From Apostichopus japonicus (Eukaryota > Echinodermata > Holothuroidea > Aspidochirotida > Stichopodidae): a stretch of DNA of 64,000 nucleotides. Within the stretch, counting starts at the first letter, position 1; every line of letters starts with the position of its first letter. A model generated the notes under the pieces. The model had not been told where the DNA came from, ran no database searches, and saw nothing but the letters and a program-made list of their open reading frames with translations. Of this stretch, positions 60,291 to 64,000 are shown piece after piece. A program made the position numbers and the translations under genes. The stretch covers positions 22,222,168 to 22,286,167 of the forward strand of contig NC_092569.1 of NCBI RefSeq assembly GCF_037975245.1, given 5' to 3'.

Positions 60291-63200
60291 CTTTGATATA
60301 AACATACAAAAAGAGCCAATGATGGATATTTTCTTATTATGGATATCACTGATAACTTTACATCTTTACTCTTATTCTTTGTTGAAAGTAAGTGATTGGC
60401 CCAAAGAGGAGAAAGTAACTCTCCTTAGAAATAATTGGTTCTGGAAGTCATTGTAGGTACAGTTTGTCCCCAAAGAGGAGAAAACTAACCCTTTATCAAG
60501 ATGTGTAAAAGTAAGTGGGCCTGACATTTCGATCCTAGCAGGATCTTCTACAGAGGCTGAATCACAAGAAACAGCAGGGACAAATACAAGCACAGAATAC
60601 AGACAGGTTGATGAGCAGCGTGAACACAAAAGAGATAGATTTAACAGGATTAGTAGACAAAGGATGGAGAAGAAAGAAACCAACAGAGGGAAGAGGAGAG
60701 GTAGAAGATGATTTTTAGAGGGACAAAGAGAGGATTAATGGAAAAGGGCTGGGAGAAAACTTCAGAAGGACAAAGACAAGTCTCCATAAAGATAAATAAT
60801 TTAGGAAATCATGAAAGGATAAAACTAAACTTGTCCCCAGAGGAGAAAACTAAACGGTCATGTAGATACATAATTTAGGAAGTCATAAAGGGGCAACTCG
60901 TCCCCAAAGAGGAGAAAACTAACCCTCCATACAGATTAATAAGTTAGGAAGTCATGAACGGGGCAACTCGTCCCCAAAGAGGAGAAAACTAACCCTCCAT
61001 ACAGATTAATAAGTTAGGAAGTCATGAACGGGGCAACTCGTCCCCAAAGAGGAGAAAACTAACCCTCCATACAGATTAATAAGTTAGGAAGTCATGAACG
61101 GGGCAACTCGTCCCCAAAGAGGAGAAAACTAACCCTCCATACAGATAAATAATAGTTTAGGTATTCCAATTTTGCAGAGAAATAGCAAGGAGTGGGTGGG
61201 GGGGAGGGGGGAGATGGGGAAATTAATCTGTGTCCATCCACGAATAATGACATCCATGTTTATCTCCTACCCATTAAGAGTCAGCTCTTTTTAAGGACTT
61301 CTACAATAATAATGATGATAAAGGGTATAATGAGTATAGTTAAGTATAGTAGACCACTTATAACGCGCCAGTAATAAAAAATGCTCAACTGCGCTGTACA
61401 AAGACATTACAAGTAATCAACAAAAGATAAGTTAAAATAGACAGTCTTTTGGCTAGATTTAAAATTAGCTAGATCTGTGTTACCACAAGTATCTAAGGGA
61501 AGGGAATTCCAAATATAGGGGCCGCAATATTCATAGCCCCTTTTACCCATTTCAGTTTTACACCTAGGGATACAAAGCAAGTTAGCAACGTTAGAGCGTA
61601 GTAATCTTGTAGGGGAATAGTGAACAATGTATTTACTAAGGTACACAGGGCGTTCCCGGACAAACAATTGTGGACCAAAACAGATATCTTTAAAAAGGAT
61701 TCTATACTTGACTGGCAGCCAGTGTAGAGAGTATAGAATAGGGAGCGAATCTGAATTATTTCTATAAGTAATACCAGTCGCAGTTCTAGCTGCAGAGTTC
61801 TGAAGATGCTGCAATTTAGAAAGGTTATTTTTAGATATTCCCTATCATAGGGAATTGAAATAATCTAAGTGATGCGAAAGGAAGGCATGAATCAGGGTCA
61901 CAGTTAAACTTTGGTCAAGATATTGCTTTATCACCCTAATTCACCTAAAATGAAAATAACCAGTTTGGCAAATCTTGTTGATGTGTTTCTTAAAGTTTGG
62001 TTCCGCATCAAACAGAATACCAAGGTTCATAGTGGAAGAAACACATTGAATTTTGTTCTGACTGACAGTAAAGTCTTATTTGCGACAATTTGCGAGATGT
62101 TGTTTTGAACCAAGGTACATTACTTCAGTTTTATCATCATTCAATTTTTAGCCTGCCAGTTAACAGTTAGCCATCCTCTAATATCATCAATGCAATTTTC
62201 TAAGTTTTGTGTGGCTTCAGACTCAATTTGAGCCCCAGGACGGAAAGACTTGTAAACCTGAGTATCATCAGCATAACTTTCACAGATGACTTGATGTGTC
62301 GAAACAATATCAAACATTGGTGACAAATAAGATGGAAAACAAACAGGACCAGTACAACTACCTTGTGCGACAGCATAAGGAAGTGGAAGTGTGTCAGAAT
62401 GCTTTCCTCTGACCACAACAGACTGGGATCTGTTGGTGAGATAGCTGGTGAACCAACCAAGGGACTGGCCAGTTAAACCATACTTATTTCTCAAAAGTGA
62501 AAACAGGGTACTGTGATCAATTGAATCAAACACAGCATTTAAGTCAAGAAGACTTATTTCTCAAAAGTGAAAACAGGGAACTGTGATCAATTGAATCAAT
62601 ACTGCACTTACTGTAGGTCAAGAAGACACAGTAAACTAACTTCTTGATTCTCCAGTCCAGTGAAAATGTCAGAACATACTTTGAACAACCATTTTTTCTA
62701 CAAATGTTTCAAGATAACATTAATCATACATTCTCATGGCTTGCTTTCTATCATATATACCAAAAATTACAACTTCGGTAGGACAACCATCATCACCAAA
62801 TATGATCATTGTTAATACTCTTCATTTCCTGACAATAAGACATATATGTAATAAGAACAAACGACGATGTACACAGTCCTTACCAGTTTGCTATCTTCTC
62901 CTTCCCTTCATAGTCATCCGGTAAGTTGGACATTTTGGTCATATTTTCCACCAGATCTCGTAAATCTGGTTCAATTTCATCGACTGCTTTCATGCCCAAC
63001 CTCAGTCTATCCATAGCTGTGATAAATAACTGAAAAAGATTGAAAAGGAAAACAAATCTGTAAAGCATAACAGATATTTCAGATCATAGAAGTTCTATTC
63101 ATTTACCTACCCCATATAATAATAATAATATAATAAATGCAAATTTATGATGTTTCTCTGTAAGATATCTCAGTAATCTTAGGACTTCACATAAAGAGCA

Positions 63201-64000
63201 AACATCCCCAAATATGTATTCTGTCTTCCCAACTGAAAATGACCTATTTGAAACTGACTGTACTGTTTTTTTTTTCTTCTTGTTTATTTGTTCCCTCAGG
63301 TCTTCAAGAAAACTAACTCAGTGGTTATTCTGTAATATCATCAGGAATAAATAAACCTCAGTTTAATAATTATATTTTGTTGTCTGCATTTTTCCTGAAG
63401 TTATTAATTTCCTTGAAACAATACACTAGACAATATCAGTGCAGCAAAGAAATGATGAACACCAGGTTAACCTCCATAAAATGCAAATTTTGTGTTAGCA
63501 CTGTTGGTTTGTTCCCTTGAGGAACACAGTATTGAGTAGTACATTATGACAACAAACCCGTCTATAGTTTCTTCTGAAAGTCTTTTGCACAGTGTCTGTT
63601 CATTCAAAAAAATTACTCCAAAATTGAATTTATCTTCAGCATAGAACATGTTACAGTACACATATGGGGTAAGTTGGTATGGTAACTCTGAAACAGTTCA
63701 ATTCCACTTTACTGTACTGAACCAAAGAAGTTCTTTTATCTGTGTTCTATAAAATAACAGCCATCATTGAAAAGCTAACGAATGGAGAAGACCAAATTAT
63801 CCACAAACGTTTCGCTGATCGATCTTTGCTCTTCCAATCGATGCAAACTAAATTGTGTACTTACGGAGACTATATGTGCAATGCATTCACTGGTGTTGCC
63901 TTTGTCCAATCAATGCAAACTAAATTGTGTACTTACGGAGACTATATGTGCAATGCATTCACTGGTGTTGCCTTTGTCCAATCAATGCAAACTAAATTGT
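60176..64000 (-). CDS. VPS28: VPS28, ESCRT-I subunit (3' part; 5' exons off the right edge)
   Basis: VPS28 is a core subunit of ESCRT-I, which sorts ubiquitinated cargo into multivesicular bodies; its C-terminal four-helix domain contacts ESCRT-II/III partners. Visible exons on the minus strand: a 35-bp micro-exon (63865-63899, repeated at 63937-63971), 62884-63029, and terminal 60176-60290. The protein reads GNTSECIAHIVS, then LFITAMDRLRLGMKAVDEIE, PDLRDLVENMTKMSNLP, then KASDELDEDQIRQLLHDLDS and a short end before TGA. This matches the family C-terminal domain throughout. Phases join correctly: the micro-exon enters at phase 1 and ends at phase 0; the next exon ends TG and the last begins G (Trp). 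About 90 C-terminal codons are in the window. Confidence 0.93.
60398..61155. repeat. 70-bp tandem array in the last VPS28 intron
   Basis: GGGCAACTCGTCCCCAAAGA recurs at 60891, 60961, 61031 and 61101 (period 70). Earlier diverged copies with CAAAGAGGAGAAA are near 60398 and 60467 and a partial copy near 60835. Confidence 0.93.
61345..62560 (-). mobile_element. 5'-truncated non-LTR retrotransposon remnant
   Basis: Minus-strand RT pieces: 62141-62533 (FDSIDHSTLFSLLRNKYGLT, VAQGSCTGPV, ESYADDTQVYKS) and 61407-61814 (C-terminal part with LHWLPVKYRILFK and YIWNSLPLD). L2/Rex-like motif spacing; stops and frameshifts between the pieces. The 5' end is truncated in the RT near 62550. Confidence 0.82.
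62480..62635. repeat. ~73-bp direct duplication at the 5' end of the LINE remnant
   Basis: CTTATTTCTCAAAAGTGAAA followed by ACAGGG(T/A)ACTGTGATC occurs near 62482 and again near 62552, each followed by AATTGAATCAA and later GTCAAGAAGAC. Confidence 0.85.
62884..63029 (-). CDS. VPS28: VPS28 exon encoding the first helices of the C-terminal domain
   Basis: Acceptor TCTTTTTCAG at 63030; reads LFITAMDRLRLGMKAVDEIE to GKEKIAN plus TG; donor GTAAGG. 146 bp. Confidence 0.95.
63865..63899 (-). CDS. VPS28: VPS28 35-bp micro-exon, copy 1
   Basis: Between acceptor GGACAAAG and donor GTAAGT; phase 1 entry gives (G)NTSECIAHIVS, matching the family GNLNRCIADVVS stretch just before LFIT. Confidence 0.8.
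63937..63971 (-). CDS. VPS28: VPS28 35-bp micro-exon, copy 2
   Basis: Identical in sequence and splice signals to copy 1, 72 bp upstream in transcription order. Only one copy can be used if frame is to be kept, since 35 is not a multiple of 3. Confidence 0.7.

Larger units (their letters stand above)
63834..64000. repeat. 72-bp tandem repeat containing a VPS28 exon
   Basis: ATGCAAACTAAATTGTGTAC starts at 63841 and 63913, and a third unit starts at 63985 before the window ends. Units 1 and 2 are identical by eye apart from CGATGC versus CAATGC at the start of the first. Confidence 0.95.

Overview
The window looks like animal nuclear DNA from an invertebrate deuterostome, most likely an echinoderm such as a sea cucumber. 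That assignment is an inference from AT-rich DNA, long introns with consensus GT-AG sites, degenerate TTAGGG repeats, a tRNA-derived SINE, and abundant CR1/L2-like, gypsy, hAT-like and Kolobok-like elements. It is not proven by any single marker.

Two host genes are supported, both on the minus strand. (1) A cation-diffusion-facilitator zinc transporter of the SLC30A1/SLC30A10 group. Six coding exons run from 31618 down to 13369, with a probable non-coding first exon near 33.7-33.9 kb. Phases agree at every junction that can be tested. One short exon between 16373 and 14545 was not found. (2) The 3' part of VPS28 (ESCRT-I): a terminal exon at 60176-60290, an exon at 62884-63029 and a 35-bp micro-exon that lies inside a 72-bp tandem repeat, so it is present at least twice before the right edge.

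Layout. 1-13.4 kb: no convincing gene; a SINE, a Kolobok-type MITE (3528-3887), local duplications and a 135-bp tandem array. 13.4-33.9 kb: the zinc-transporter gene. Its introns hold a 136-bp minisatellite ending about 24 bp from a splice donor, nine copies of a CACGTG-containing 15-mer, an L2-like retrotransposon, a 388-bp hAT MITE, and a 4.26-kb element with hAT-type ends that carries a dispersed 15-bp motif. 34.4-49.2 kb: a broken CR1-like retrotransposon on the plus strand, opened by two hAT-like MITEs (one containing another), by a nearly pristine 9.48-kb Ty3/gypsy element on the minus strand, and by a solo LTR near its 3' end. 51.0-56.2 kb: a Kolobok/Mutator-like DNA transposon with TTAA flanks, itself interrupted by a 1.9-kb hAT-like element that holds a further 557-bp element. 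56.3-58.0 kb: another hAT-like element. 58-64 kb: VPS28 with a 70-bp tandem array and a non-LTR remnant in its last intron.

The most notable items are the gypsy element, whose two LTRs differ at only 2 sites seen by eye and whose post-pol ORF encodes a C2H2 zinc-finger protein in the position often taken by env; the Kolobok element and its matching MITE about 47 kb away; the duplicated VPS28 micro-exon; and two dispersed short-motif clusters.
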